The notes under the pieces: generated by a model
The model's input: the letters and a program-made list of their open reading frames with translations, nothing else
What the model was told of the DNA's origin: nothing
Database searches by the model: none
Origin: Formivibrio sp.
GTDB lineage: Bacteria; Pseudomonadota; Gammaproteobacteria; Burkholderiales; Chitinibacteraceae
Length of the DNA: 52,042 nt
Assembly (NCBI GenBank): GCA_031291275.1
Contig: JARLJJ010000180.1
Coordinates: 1-52,042, forward strand
Direction of reading: 5' to 3'
Program-made: the position numbers and the translations under genes
Part shown: one piece after another, positions 8,385-16,935 of the stretch
How positions within the stretch are numbered: the stretch's first letter is position 1
Layout: each line of letters opens with the position of its first letter

Positions 8385-9323
8385 ATGACCTCTCGTCCGA
8401 TCTTTCTTGGTGTGTTGTGTGCTCTGGCTGCCGGCCTTCTTTGGGGCCTGGTTTTTGTGGCTCCGGTCATTCTGGGCGATTACCCGCCCGCCATGCTGGC
8501 ATTCGGTCGTTATCTTGCGTTTGGCGTCATTGCTTTGCCATTGGCTTTGCGTAGCCGGCACCGCCTGGCTTCGCTGGAGCGATGCGATTGGTGGGCGGCG
8601 CTGGAGCTTTCCTTTGTCGGCAATATTCTCTACTACCTGTGCTTGGCGGCAGCCATTCAGCTTGCCGGAGCGCCGGTTCCAACTATGATTATCGGTACGC
8701 TGCCCATTGTGATTGCCATTGCGTCCAATATGCATGAGGGCATACTGCCCTGGCGCAAACTGGTGCCATCTCTTGGGGTGATTGGTCTGGGTATCTTGTT
8801 GGTCAATCAACGTGAAGCGGCTTGCCTGGATGGCTATGGTGCCGGCATTGTGCTGGCCATGCTCGCCAATGCCTGCTGGACCTGGTATCCGATTCGCAAT
8901 TCACGCTGGCTGAAACGTCGTCCGCAAATCAGTTCCGATATCTGGGCCACGGCGCAGGGCCTGGCGACACTGCCGCTGGCATTGCTTGGCATGGTGTTGA
9001 GCGGTTTATGGTTTGCCAGTCGTGGCCACTTTGATTTTCCATTGGGATCGCGGCCAGCGGTGTACGTGGGAATGATGTTGAGCATTGGCTTTCTCGCTTC
9101 CTGGTTGGGTACCCTGTTGTGGAATCGCGCCAGCCAACTGTTGCCCACAGCGCTGGCCGGTCAACTGATCGTATTTGAAACGCTCGCGGCTTTGGGGTAC
9201 GCCTTTCTGTGGCGTGGTTATGCCCCGGGTTTGCCGACACTGGCAGGCATTGCATTGTTGGTGCTGGGCGTCATGTTAGGGGTACGTGTGTTCCGGGTAG
9301 TAAAGCCGGTGCCTGAGAGGTAA
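8385..9323 (+). CDS. EamA/DMT-family transporter
   Basis: A 312-residue inner-membrane protein with about ten hydrophobic helices in two repeats, as in the drug/metabolite transporter superfamily. The first helix reads LGVLCALAAGLLWGLVFVAP, with the typical AxxWG turn, and the second EamA repeat begins near residue 150 (GIVLAMLANACWTWYPIRNS). Such proteins usually export amino acids, nucleobases or small metabolites; the substrate cannot be read from sequence. A short GGGA lies before the start. The gene follows the host-attachment-family gene by 53 bases in the same direction but no functional link is evident. Confidence 0.87.
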   Translation: MTSRPIFLGVLCALAAGLLWGLVFVAPVILGDYPPAMLAFGRYLAFGVIALPLALRSRHRLASLERCDWWAALELSFVGNILYYLCLAAAIQLAGAPVPTMIIGTLPIVIAIASNMHEGILPWRKLVPSLGVIGLGILLVNQREAACLDGYGAGIVLAMLANACWTWYPIRNSRWLKRRPQISSDIWATAQGLATLPLALLGMVLSGLWFASRGHFDFPLGSRPAVYVGMMLSIGFLASWLGTLLWNRASQLLPTALAGQLIVFETLAALGYAFLWRGYAPGLPTLAGIALLVLGVMLGVRVFRVVKPVPER

Positions 9324-9496
9324 AGAGCTTGTTCGAATTAATAGTGTCTCCGAATCATCGTCCCAAGCCGTCAAACAGTTGCGCTGTATCAATACTCATC
9401 GGCCTTTGGCTGTTTATTCATGGTAAGAATATCCTTGCTTCGATAATGTGGGATTTACGGAGTGTTCGCTGGCTGTCGCGGCGAAGGAGTACCACC

Positions 9497-10228
9497 ATGT
9501 GGAAATTACGATTTGCAAGTCTCGGGCTAATGTTGTCGGCCGTTGCCTCTAGCTGGGCGGCAGCGCCGTTGACGGTATTGACCCATGAAGTTCAACCGTT
9601 CGGGTGGCAGGAACGAGGACAATCATTCGGGTTCGCGTATGAACTGGTATTGGAAACCATGCAGGAGTTGGGGGATGCATTGCCTATCGACTTCGTCTCG
9701 TTTCGTCGTGGTTTGCAGCAGGTACAAAGCCAGCAGAAGAAGGTTTTCTTTATCCTCAATCGCACTCCCGAGCGAGAGCATACGGTTAAGTGGGTTGGAC
9801 CCCTGATCAAAAGTTCGACCTATATGTATCAACGCAAGGGTGCGGGTCTTAACTTGCGCAATTTGGACGATTTACGCAAGACCCCTGCCATCGGTTTGCA
9901 GATCGGATTGAGTGAGGATACCTATCTGACTACGCATGGATTCACCAATATTTATCGCTCGACGAGCAAGGCATTGACTGTGCGCGCACTGGTGAATAAA
10001 CGCGTGGATGCCATCCCGTTGAGTCAACTTGCGGTTCCCAGTCTGTTGCGCGAGGAGGGGCTGCCTGCCGATGCCATTGAGCAAACGCCCCTCAAGCTTT
10101 TCGATAACGATTTCTACATTGCATTTTCCAAAGATGTCAGTGACGAGACGATCCAGCGCTGGCAGAAAGCGCTCGATAAGGTAAAGCGTGACCACTATGA
10201 GACATTGTTTGCTAAATATTTTCACTGA
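9497..10228 (+). CDS. Periplasmic solute-binding protein, family 3
   Basis: About 243 residues from ATG at 9497, chosen because AAGGAG lies 8 bases upstream and the resulting N-terminus (MWKLRFASLGLMLSAVASSWAAA) is a good signal peptide; the open frame extends back to 9329 without one. The mature part has the two-lobe polar amino-acid-binding (SBP_bac_3) layout. It contains FGFAYELVLETMQELG, the LNRTPEREHTVKWVGPL block and an end of DHYETLFAKYFH. No permease or ATPase gene is adjacent, so it may be an orphan binding protein or signalling protein. It resembles the binding protein at 46154-46948. It ends in a short convergent overlap with the acetyltransferase gene. Confidence 0.82.
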   Translation: MWKLRFASLGLMLSAVASSWAAAPLTVLTHEVQPFGWQERGQSFGFAYELVLETMQELGDALPIDFVSFRRGLQQVQSQQKKVFFILNRTPEREHTVKWVGPLIKSSTYMYQRKGAGLNLRNLDDLRKTPAIGLQIGLSEDTYLTTHGFTNIYRSTSKALTVRALVNKRVDAIPLSQLAVPSLLREEGLPADAIEQTPLKLFDNDFYIAFSKDVSDETIQRWQKALDKVKRDHYETLFAKYFH

Positions 10229-10980
10229 AATGCAATGCGGGTTTGTTCCAGAACCGGATCGCGGGCAGCCAGTAACGGCAGGGTGAGCGCCGAGAGCGAC
10301 TGCCGCTGTTTGCCCGTGGCGTCAAAATTGGTATCGGCCAGCCAAGCATGCAAAACCGTGCGCAACGCAGGCCATTCTTGATCCAGGATTGAATACCATG
10401 CGGTGTCCCGGTTTCGCCGCTGGGTTACTCTTACTTGGCGATGAATCCCTTCAAAGCTGAAACCGAGTCGCTGCGCCGCACGTCGGCTGGGAACATTCAG
10501 CGAATCGCACTTCCATTCATAACGTCGATAACCCAGCGCAAAAGCATTTTGCATCAACAAGACCATTGCCGCCGTGGCCAGCCGGCTTTGTTGTAATGCC
10601 GGCGAGAAATGCAGCCAACCTACTTCCAGGCAGCCATCTTGCGGCATGATGCGCAGATAGCTCGCCACGCCCAAGGCCAGGCCGCTGGCGGCATCGACGA
10701 TCGCGTAATACTGCGGATCGGTTTGCGCCGCGCATTGCGCTACCCATTGCAGGCAATGTTCGGCATCATTGAAAGGCCCTGACGTCAGGTAAGTGAACAT
10801 GCGCCCGTCATCGGCGCTGAATGCCTGCCACAGACTGGCTGCATGGCTGGCCGCCAGCGGTTCGAGCCGACAGCCCCAGCCTTCCAGGACTCGCCGGGGC
10901 GGAAACGGCGGCGCGCTCCAGTGCGCGAGGTCTTTCCCGATAGGTTGGCCAAAAGCGTTGATTCGATAGGGGGCACTCAT
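10222..10980 (-). CDS. GNAT-family N-acetyltransferase (RimJ/RimL type)
   Basis: A 252-residue protein if started at MSAPYRINAFGQPIG (10980); the open frame continues further upstream but runs into the rhodanese gene and is not believable as protein. The core resembles RimJ/RimL-type acetyltransferases. LEPLAASHAASLWQAF marks the first strand and helix, LGVASYLRIMPQDGCLEVGWLHF the central strands, YEWKCDSLNVPSRRAAQRLGFSFEG the acetyl-CoA-binding and last-strand region. Substrates of this group range from ribosomal protein N-termini to small amines, and nothing nearby selects one. It sits ten bases downstream of the rhodanese gene in the same direction, so they are probably co-transcribed. Confidence 0.87.
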   Translation of the reverse strand: MSAPYRINAFGQPIGKDLAHWSAPPFPPRRVLEGWGCRLEPLAASHAASLWQAFSADDGRMFTYLTSGPFNDAEHCLQWVAQCAAQTDPQYYAIVDAASGLALGVASYLRIMPQDGCLEVGWLHFSPALQQSRLATAAMVLLMQNAFALGYRRYEWKCDSLNVPSRRAAQRLGFSFEGIHRQVRVTQRRNRDTAWYSILDQEWPALRTVLHAWLADTNFDATGKQRQSLSALTLPLLAARDPVLEQTRIAFQ

Positions 10981-10990
10981 CGGATAGTCC

Positions 10991-11428
10991 TTAGCATTGG
11001 CATTGAATGATGCTGGTGAGCTGTCCCGGTTCCGGGCCAGTGGAAAGCGGATGACCATCGCGCACCCAGAAATCCAGTCCGCCCAGCAGTTCCTTAACCT
11101 GAAAACCCAGGCTGGCCATTTTGAATGCGCCCCAGGTCGAACCATTGCAGCCAATGCCATCGCAATAACAGACATACACCTTGTCGCGGTCGAGCGCTGC
11201 GGTGCTTTCTACCGTCATCGTCACATGCGGGAAACTGATGGCGCCCGGAATATGCCCGGTGGCATAGGCCGCCGGCTTGCGGGTATCCAGCGCGACGATT
11301 TGTGGCTCCTGTGCCAGCAAGTCCAGTGCGAGGTCGGCCGCATCGGTATGAAAGCGCAATTTGTCGGCCAGGTAGACGGCGGATTCGGCGGGGCTGGCCA
11401 GTCCGGAAGATAGGACAAAGGAAGGCAT
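10991..11428 (-). CDS. Rhodanese-like domain protein
   Basis: A 145-residue single rhodanese domain. The start MPSFVLSSG has AGGAG six bases upstream, preferred over ATG six codons earlier. The chain has VALDTRKPAAYATGHIPGAISFPH (rhodanese signature, residues ~44-67) and the active-site loop YCDGIGCNGS. In that loop the first Cys of CDGIGC is in the usual sulfur-carrying position and the second Cys is extra. The domain could transfer sulfane sulfur or act as a thiol sensor; the substrate is unknown. The C-terminal end carries a Cys-x-Cys, unusual but of unknown meaning. It precedes the GNAT gene in a likely two-gene unit. Confidence 0.87.
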   Translation of the reverse strand: MPSFVLSSGLASPAESAVYLADKLRFHTDAADLALDLLAQEPQIVALDTRKPAAYATGHIPGAISFPHVTMTVESTAALDRDKVYVCYCDGIGCNGSTWGAFKMASLGFQVKELLGGLDFWVRDGHPLSTGPEPGQLTSIIQCQC

Positions 11429-11552
11429 GCTGGCGCTCCTGTTCAAGAGGATAACGCTTAAGTTTACTGGCGTTTCGGCGTGACTTGGCCGGTTATTTTA
11501 CCTGTGGTATCCAAGTGTTCGTGTTCAGGATTGACGGAATGTTTTTGGAGAA

Positions 11553-12761
11553 TCAGGCAAACTGACCCGCCACCCAGCCCGAGGACCAGGCCCATTGGAA
11601 ATTGTAGCCGCCGAGCCAGCCAGTCACATCCACGACTTCGCCAATAAAAAACAAGCCGGGGACGGTTTTGACTTCCATGGTTTTCGAGGAAAGTGCGTTG
11701 GTATCCACGCCTCCCAATGTGACCTCTGCCTTGGCGTAGCCGAGCGTGCCGGAAGGCATGATTTCCCAATGCTTCAATGCCTTGGCGATGCTTTCCAGTT
11801 CATGGTTGGCAAATTCATGCATGGGCTTGTTGATGTCCAGCAATTCACACCATTCATGGGAAAACTTGCGCGGCAGTTTTTCGGCCAGCAGATTGGCCAG
11901 CAGTATTTTGTTGCGCCGTTGTTCGGTGAGCCATGCCAGCACATTCACATCCGGCAACAGATCAATGCCAATGGGGCGTTTTTTGCCATCGGCATAATCC
12001 TGCATCTGCCAGTAGCTGGATATCTGCAGGATCGCCGGGCCAGACAGGCCGCGATGCGTGAGCAACACGTTCTCTCTAAAACGTGTTTTGGGGAAAGAGG
12101 TACAGCTTGTGGTGGCATCGAGGGTATTGCCCGATAACGGTTGCAGCGGTTCCAGTACATCGGGAGCGAGGACTAATGGCACCAGCGCCGGCTTTGGCGC
12201 GATCACCGGCAGGCCGAACTGCTCGGCCAGTTGGTAGCCGAATGGCGTGGCGCCGAGTTTGGGAATCGCCAAGCCGCCGCTGGCGACCACCAGCGATTGG
12301 CAATGCAGTTCACCGCGCTCGGTCTGCAGCACAAAACGGTAAGCGCCGGATTCGCGTGTTTCACAATGCTGCACTTTGCACGGATACGCCCATTCCACGC
12401 CAGCGTCGTCACAGGTGTCGCGCAGCATGTCGATGATGTCTTGTGCCGAGTCATTGCAAAAGAGCTGGCCGTGTTCGCGCTCATGCCAGGCGATGCCGCG
12501 CGCTTCGACCATGGCCAGAAAATCATGCTGGCTGAAGCGGGTCAGGGCAGAGCGGCAGAAGTGCGGATTCTGTGAGAGGTAGTTTTCCGGACCGACATTA
12601 CGGTTGGTGAAATTGCACCGTCCGCCGCCGGAAATACGGATGCGTTCTCCGATTTTAGCGGCGTGATCGATAATCAATACCCGCCGCCCACGCTGGGCGG
12701 CTTGCGCTGCACATATCATGCCGGCAGGGCCGGCGCCGATTACAATGACATCAACATGCAT
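11553..12761 (-). CDS. NAD(P)/FAD-dependent oxidoreductase, HI0933/YhiN family
   Basis: A 402-residue flavoprotein of the HI0933 family. The N-terminal Rossmann FAD motif VIVIGAGPAGMICAAQAAQRG (residues 5-25) is followed by ISGGGRCNFTN near residue 48, the family hallmark. A middle insertion domain spans about residues 195-335, and the C-terminal GLFFIGEVVDVTGWLGGYNFQ closes the FAD site. The reaction is not established; some distant gut relatives reduce flavonoid-type or steroid double bonds, but this cannot be transferred. The gene is alone, in the same direction as the rhodanese-GNAT pair but over 100 bases away. Confidence 0.9.
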   Translation of the reverse strand: MHVDVIVIGAGPAGMICAAQAAQRGRRVLIIDHAAKIGERIRISGGGRCNFTNRNVGPENYLSQNPHFCRSALTRFSQHDFLAMVEARGIAWHEREHGQLFCNDSAQDIIDMLRDTCDDAGVEWAYPCKVQHCETRESGAYRFVLQTERGELHCQSLVVASGGLAIPKLGATPFGYQLAEQFGLPVIAPKPALVPLVLAPDVLEPLQPLSGNTLDATTSCTSFPKTRFRENVLLTHRGLSGPAILQISSYWQMQDYADGKKRPIGIDLLPDVNVLAWLTEQRRNKILLANLLAEKLPRKFSHEWCELLDINKPMHEFANHELESIAKALKHWEIMPSGTLGYAKAEVTLGGVDTNALSSKTMEVKTVPGLFFIGEVVDVTGWLGGYNFQWAWSSGWVAGQFA

Positions 12762-12887
12762 GAGTTAGGATCAATGGAAGCGCTAAAACGCGCATGATAC
12801 AGGCCATTTTTTCTGACCGCTGGCCTGTGGTCATTCAGCAGGATGGCCGGTGTTTTTTTTGACCTTGTGCGGTATTTACCTTTTTCA

Positions 12888-12916
12888 TTGACAAGAATAT
12901 CGATTGGCTAAGGTAT
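12888..12916 (+). promoter_or_regulatory. Possible sigma70 promoter of the pectate lyase gene
   Basis: A perfect TTGACA lies at 12888-12893, and a weak -10-like AGGTAT follows 17 bases later (12911-12916). Only the -35 is convincing. A start site near 12923 would give a leader of about 25 bases. Confidence 0.3.
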
Positions 12917-12948
12917 CCTTGCCAAACTTCTGAGTGTTGCCGGTCACT

Positions 12949-14586
12949 ATGCAACAAATTCTCGATTATCTGATTCATTATGCCGATACCGTCCTTGCGC
13001 GCTATCGCGATCCTTATCATGGCACGCCGCTGTTTTTTGATGGCTGCGATAGCGTTACCGGCAAGCCGGTCAGTTGGCGCTATATCGATGGTACCGAATG
13101 GGAGCTCTCCAATATCGCCTCGCAGCAAAACCTGTTTCGGTTTTTGACGGCACTGACCACGCTGACCGGCGACCCCAAATACAAGCAGGCCGCCAAAGAG
13201 GCGATTGCCTGGCATTTTGAACATGCCGATGCCAGTGGATTAATCCATTGGGGCGGGCATTGTTTTCTCGATCTGAAAACGTTGCAGACGGTCGGTCCGG
13301 AAAACAAGAACCAGGTTCATGAACTCAAGCATCATTGCCCTTTTTACGAGTTGATGTATGAGGTCAATCCCAAGGCGACCAGCCGCCTGATCAAGGCGAT
13401 CTGGAATAGCCATATCTCTGACTGGGACATAATGGAAATGTCGCGTCACGGTGAATTTGGCAAGCCCCTGGATGAAGCGACAATCTGGAACAAGCCGCAG
13501 CATGCCGATCTGGAACCGTTGCGCGAGATGAAAGGGCTTTCTTTCGTCAATATCGGCAATGACCTGATCTATGCCGCTGGCATGCTGTATCAGTTGGAGG
13601 GAGATACCCAGGCCTTGGGTTGGGGTGAGTTTCTGGCCAGCCAATACGTGAACAGCCGCCATCCGATGACAAAGCTGGGTGTTTACCAATTTAACCGCCC
13701 ATTGAAACGCGATGAGCCCCCGAAGGACGAAAACGACCCTGAATTTACTTATTCATTCTGGGGCGACCGTGCCGAGCGCCAGTTCGGGCCGGAATACGGT
13801 CCGGTCGCCAAGGAAGCCTGGGTCTTATTCAAGATGGATGAAGAAGCGCTCAATGGTCCGGAAGGCATTTATGGAGACAGTGCCCTCGCGCAAACGCAGT
13901 TGGCTCGGCAACTGGGCGCGCGTGGCAAAAAACTATTGGAATGGACCACGGAAGGGCTGGAGGCGTGGGCGAAATATGCCTATGTGCCAGAAACCAATGA
14001 AACCAGGCCGATGTTTGCCGATGGCAAGGATCTGACCGGCCAATTGATTCCGCGTTTTGGTTTCTTCGGCAAAAAAGGGGTGGCCTTTACTCGCCGCCCG
14101 GTATCGCCGCTGATATTCCTGTCGTACGTGACCAACTGGTCGGTGAGTCGCAGCGAAAAACTCTGGCCGGTCGTCTGTTGCATGGCGAAACATTTTGGTC
14201 TGGGCGAATGGAGCGGTAACAAGCCTGCCGTCAATCTGCAGGTCCAAGCGAGCGATGCCTTGTTCCTGATTGCCGCGCTGGAAATGTACCGGGCGACTGG
14301 GCTGGCGGCCTATCTGGAATTGGCCCAAGCGCTGGGCGGCAACGTGTTTCATGTCCATGCCCATCGCGGCCTGTTTACTGCGAGCAGCAAGCATGTTTAT
14401 TGCCGCTTTGATGATATCGAACCGCTGGCGTTGATCACTCTGGTTGCCACCTTGCAAGGCAAGGGCGAGGCGATGCCGGTGTTTCGTGGCAAAGGCGGTT
14501 ATATCCATGGTGACATGCTGTTGCCGGACGGAACTAAGAAAAACACCATGGACATCCTGGCGATTTATCCGCGCACCCAAGATTGA
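12949..14586 (+). CDS. Pectate lyase, polysaccharide lyase family 2 (PelW-like)
   Basis: A 545-residue protein without a signal peptide, so probably cytoplasmic like PelW. PL2 enzymes break down oligogalacturonates by metal-assisted beta-elimination. His104 (in WGGH), Glu125 (in HELK), Arg166 and His167 (in SRHGEF) lie at a constant offset of five from the His109, Glu130, Arg171 and His172 recalled for Yersinia YePL2A, where His, Glu and His hold Mn2+ and Arg is the base. The metal site therefore appears complete. An upstream in-frame GTG at 12934 is also possible; neither start has a strong ribosome-binding site. No other pectin gene is in the window. A terminator follows. PL2 is otherwise best known from enterobacterial plant pathogens. 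Confidence 0.85.
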   Translation: MQQILDYLIHYADTVLARYRDPYHGTPLFFDGCDSVTGKPVSWRYIDGTEWELSNIASQQNLFRFLTALTTLTGDPKYKQAAKEAIAWHFEHADASGLIHWGGHCFLDLKTLQTVGPENKNQVHELKHHCPFYELMYEVNPKATSRLIKAIWNSHISDWDIMEMSRHGEFGKPLDEATIWNKPQHADLEPLREMKGLSFVNIGNDLIYAAGMLYQLEGDTQALGWGEFLASQYVNSRHPMTKLGVYQFNRPLKRDEPPKDENDPEFTYSFWGDRAERQFGPEYGPVAKEAWVLFKMDEEALNGPEGIYGDSALAQTQLARQLGARGKKLLEWTTEGLEAWAKYAYVPETNETRPMFADGKDLTGQLIPRFGFFGKKGVAFTRRPVSPLIFLSYVTNWSVSRSEKLWPVVCCMAKHFGLGEWSGNKPAVNLQVQASDALFLIAALEMYRATGLAAYLELAQALGGNVFHVHAHRGLFTASSKHVYCRFDDIEPLALITLVATLQGKGEAMPVFRGKGGYIHGDMLLPDGTKKNTMDILAIYPRTQD

Positions 14587-14593
14587 AATCCAG

Positions 14594-14631
14594 GCACGAA
14601 TCCTCCATAGGGTGGAGGATTCGTGCTTTTT
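14594..14631 (+). terminator. Rho-independent terminator of the pectate lyase gene
   Basis: GCACGAATCCTCCA pairs perfectly with TGGAGGATTCGTGC around a five-base loop, then five T residues. It works for the plus strand; the minus strand has no T-run after the stem. Confidence 0.93.
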
Positions 14632-14647
14632 GTCCAATCGTAGGTGT

Positions 14648-15091
14648 TTAGCCTGCGCGCCCCAGGACGGCGCCAGTGGCGATCAAGTCATCCAGTAGCG
14701 CCATCGAAGCCTGGCCGCTGCAATTGAATGGGTCGAGCTCGGCGGTCTTGGCGTATTTCAGCATCATGGACGGGTTGACCTTGGCCAGGTTTACCTGGCC
14801 CATGGTCCAGTTGGCAAAGCGCCGTTCGGAAATTTCCTCGTAGCTTAGCAGCCGTACATTGAGGTGGCGTTCATCGCGGGCAATGTTGTTGTAAAGCTCG
14901 CAAACCGCATCGCGCCCACCCTCCAGTACCTGCATGAATATGTCCCCGCTATAGCAAAGAATGCCGGTCACGCCGTGTTCCGGGTTGTGGGCGCGCGATT
15001 GGGCCAGGATGGTTTCCACTGTTTCTGTGCTAAGGGGTTGCGCCGCACGGCTGGCGTAGAGCAATCTTACAAGCATGGTGGGCTCCGTCAT
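14648..15091 (-). CDS. BLUF-domain blue-light sensor (short type)
   Basis: A 147-residue short BLUF protein, a flavin-binding blue-light receptor. Tyr12 (in RLLYASR), Asn36, Gln54 (in FMQVLEG), Trp95 and Met97 (in NWTMG) all lie exactly nine residues before AppA Tyr21, Asn45, Gln63, Trp104 and Met106. The whole flavin hydrogen-bond network is thus present. After the ~95-residue domain only a helical tail of ~50 residues follows, with no output domain, so it must act on a partner protein, as PixD and BlsA do. Its ATG overlaps the folE stop codon by four bases (ATGA), so its translation is coupled to folE. The partner and output are unknown. Confidence 0.93.
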   Translation of the reverse strand: MTEPTMLVRLLYASRAAQPLSTETVETILAQSRAHNPEHGVTGILCYSGDIFMQVLEGGRDAVCELYNNIARDERHLNVRLLSYEEISERRFANWTMGQVNLAKVNPSMMLKYAKTAELDPFNCSGQASMALLDDLIATGAVLGRAG

Positions 15092-15801
15092 TTGTTCAGG
15101 TTGATGAGCGAGAGGAATTCGCGCCGCAGGCTGGCGTCGGTCAGAAAAGTGCCGCGCATCACGCTGTTGATCATCCGGGTGTCGCTATCTTTCACGCCAC
15201 GCCAGTGCATGCAGAAGTGATCGGCCTCCATCACCACGGCCAAGCCATCCGGGCTGACTTTGTCCATCAGCAGATTAGCCATTTGCGTGATCGCTTCTTC
15301 CTGGATTTGCGGCCGGCTCATGATCCACTCGGCCAGCCGCGAATATTTGGACAACCCGATCAGGTTGGAGTGCTCGTTCGGCATGATGCCGACCCACAAC
15401 CGGCCAATGATCGGGCAGAAGTGGTGCGAGCAAGCGCTTCTGACCGTGATCGGGCCGACGATCATCAACTCGTTCAGATGTTCTGCGTTGGGGAATTCGG
15501 TGACGGAGGGTGCAGGGATGTAGCGGCCGCGGAACACTTCCGTCAGATACATCTTGGCGACGCGCCGTGCTGTTTCCTGTGTGTTGTGGTCGCTTTCGGT
15601 GTCGATGACCAGGCTTTCTAAAACGGCTTTCATTTTGGCCTCGACCTCTTCGCGCAAGGCGTCGAGCTCCCCGGGTTCGATAAAAGCGGAAATATTGTCG
15701 TTGGCGTGAAAGCGTTGCTGCGCTTTACGGATGCGGTTGCGAATCTTGACCGAAACCGGTGTATAGCGCGTTTCTTGCGGAGGGGTATCAGAATCAGCCA
15801 T
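15088..15801 (-). CDS. folE: GTP cyclohydrolase I (FolE)
   Basis: A 237-residue GTP cyclohydrolase I, the first enzyme of dihydrofolate and pterin synthesis (GTP to dihydroneopterin triphosphate). The start MADSDTPP has AGGAAA six bases upstream; an upstream frame extension is not needed. Zinc ligands are visible as CSHH and the Cys in DHFCMHWRGV. The usual Glu of the CEHH motif is Ser here and an extra Cys follows (CSHHFCP), so this is a divergent FolE subtype. The helical N-terminal ~60 residues precede the catalytic tunnel domain. It is upstream of and overlaps a BLUF photoreceptor gene, suggesting light-linked pterin synthesis. It could be a second, non-housekeeping copy, which cannot be checked here. 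Confidence 0.93.
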   Translation of the reverse strand: MADSDTPPQETRYTPVSVKIRNRIRKAQQRFHANDNISAFIEPGELDALREEVEAKMKAVLESLVIDTESDHNTQETARRVAKMYLTEVFRGRYIPAPSVTEFPNAEHLNELMIVGPITVRSACSHHFCPIIGRLWVGIMPNEHSNLIGLSKYSRLAEWIMSRPQIQEEAITQMANLLMDKVSPDGLAVVMEADHFCMHWRGVKDSDTRMINSVMRGTFLTDASLRREFLSLINLNK

Positions 15802-16105
15802 GCCCGTTTCCTGTTGCGGTATCTTGTTTGAGCTTAGCAGATGGTTCCGCACCGTGTGTTTGCAAGCGCAGATGAGAATCTTTGTTGATCTGGCAGCAAA
15901 GCCCAGCACCTTGGCATTATCGTGATGCGTTGATTACGGTTTGCCTGCATTGGGTGAGTGAATTCCCCATGCCTATGCCCGGCAATTGACTGGCGAAATA
16001 AGCAGTATTATCGGGAGCAGTACTTTGAACCTGCCCGTTGCTCAAGGTGAAGGACGTCGCATGCCGGTGGGGAAGGGGCGGGGCATCATCTCGGTGGGAG
16101 TGAAT
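15802..16105. other. 304-bp divergent intergenic region, folE and SDR promoters
   Basis: This gap lies between divergent folE and the SDR gene and should hold both promoters. TTGACT and TATTAT occur on the plus strand near 15990-16010 but are only 14 bases apart, too close for a standard promoter. No convincing operator, ORF or RNA structure was seen. Confidence 0.5.
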
Positions 16106-16825
16106 ATGATGATTTTCGATAGCAATGATGAAAAAACAATCTTGCCAGCAGCCAAAACGGCTGTGGTGACGGGTGCCAGCTCAGGCATTGGCAAAGCCAT
16201 TGTTTCTCGACTGCTCTCCGATGGCTGGCAGGTCATTGGACTTAGCCGAACCCGCGCTGATGAGAATTCGGAAAATTTTCGCTCCGTCCAGGTTGATTTG
16301 AGCAACTTCGATCAGTTGAAACAGGTACTTGCCTGTATTCCCAAGGTGGATGCGATCATCCATGCTGCGGGATTCATGCGTACCGCCCCGCTGGGGGCGT
16401 TGATCCTTGCAGATAGTGCTGCCATGTGGGCTTTGCATATAGGTGCTGCAGAAGTCCTGGTTGACCAATTGGTCAGCAAGCTACCTATGGGCGGGCGCAT
16501 TGTTTTAATTGGCAGCCGGACATCTGCCGGCGCTGCCGGAAGAAGTCAGTATGCTGCGACGAAAGCGGCATTGTTGGGCATGGCCCGGTCTTGGGCGGCA
16601 GAATTGGTGTCCCGGCAGATAACGGTCAATGTTGTCGCACCGGGCGCGACCGAAACACCGATGCTTTTAGATCCGAACCGGGAGGGCACTCCCCCGAAAA
16701 AACCGCCGATGGGCCGTTTTATCCAGCCGGAGGAAGTTGCCGGTCTGGCCTCTTTCTTGCTGGGCCCGGATGCTGGAGCCATTACCGGTCAGCAGATCGT
16801 CGTTTGCGGAGGGGGGTCTCTTTAG
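16106..16825 (+). CDS. SDR-family oxidoreductase
   Basis: A 239-residue classical short-chain dehydrogenase/reductase. ATG at 16106 has GGGAG five bases upstream; the longer open frame to 15986 has no such site. The cofactor motif is TGASSGIG (residues ~20-27), with an Asn-Ala-Gly-like HAAGF block. The catalytic set is Ser in IGSRTS and Tyr-x-x-x-Lys in SQYAATKAA. NADP(H) preference is plausible from Ser and Arg residues after strand 2 (LSRTRAD), but this is inference. The closing GPDAGAITGQQIVVCGGG is the usual substrate-side end. It is divergent from folE. Pteridine-reductase-type SDRs are found with folE in some bacteria, but the TGxxxRxG variant of FolM is absent here, so no pterin role is claimed. 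Confidence 0.88.
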   Translation: MMIFDSNDEKTILPAAKTAVVTGASSGIGKAIVSRLLSDGWQVIGLSRTRADENSENFRSVQVDLSNFDQLKQVLACIPKVDAIIHAAGFMRTAPLGALILADSAAMWALHIGAAEVLVDQLVSKLPMGGRIVLIGSRTSAGAAGRSQYAATKAALLGMARSWAAELVSRQITVNVVAPGATETPMLLDPNREGTPPKKPPMGRFIQPEEVAGLASFLLGPDAGAITGQQIVVCGGGSL

Positions 16826-16891
16826 TGCGAGATGAAATGTGCGTGAATTGGCTGCATGCGCGATCACCTGCCTTCATTCTCGCCGGAAAAC

Positions 16892-16918
16892 AAAAAGCCC
16901 AACCGGGTATGCTGGGCT
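16892..16918 (-). terminator. Terminator downstream of tRNA-Cys
   Basis: On the minus strand AGCCCA and TGGGCT form a stem with a GC-rich loop followed by TTTTTG. It lies 18 bases past the tRNA-Cys 3' end. Confidence 0.75.
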
Positions 16919-16935
16919 AAGTGCTTGATTTTTTT

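Noticed and set aside
15986-16012. TTGACT/TATTAT as the SDR promoter
   Set aside because: The spacing of 14 bases is too short for sigma70.
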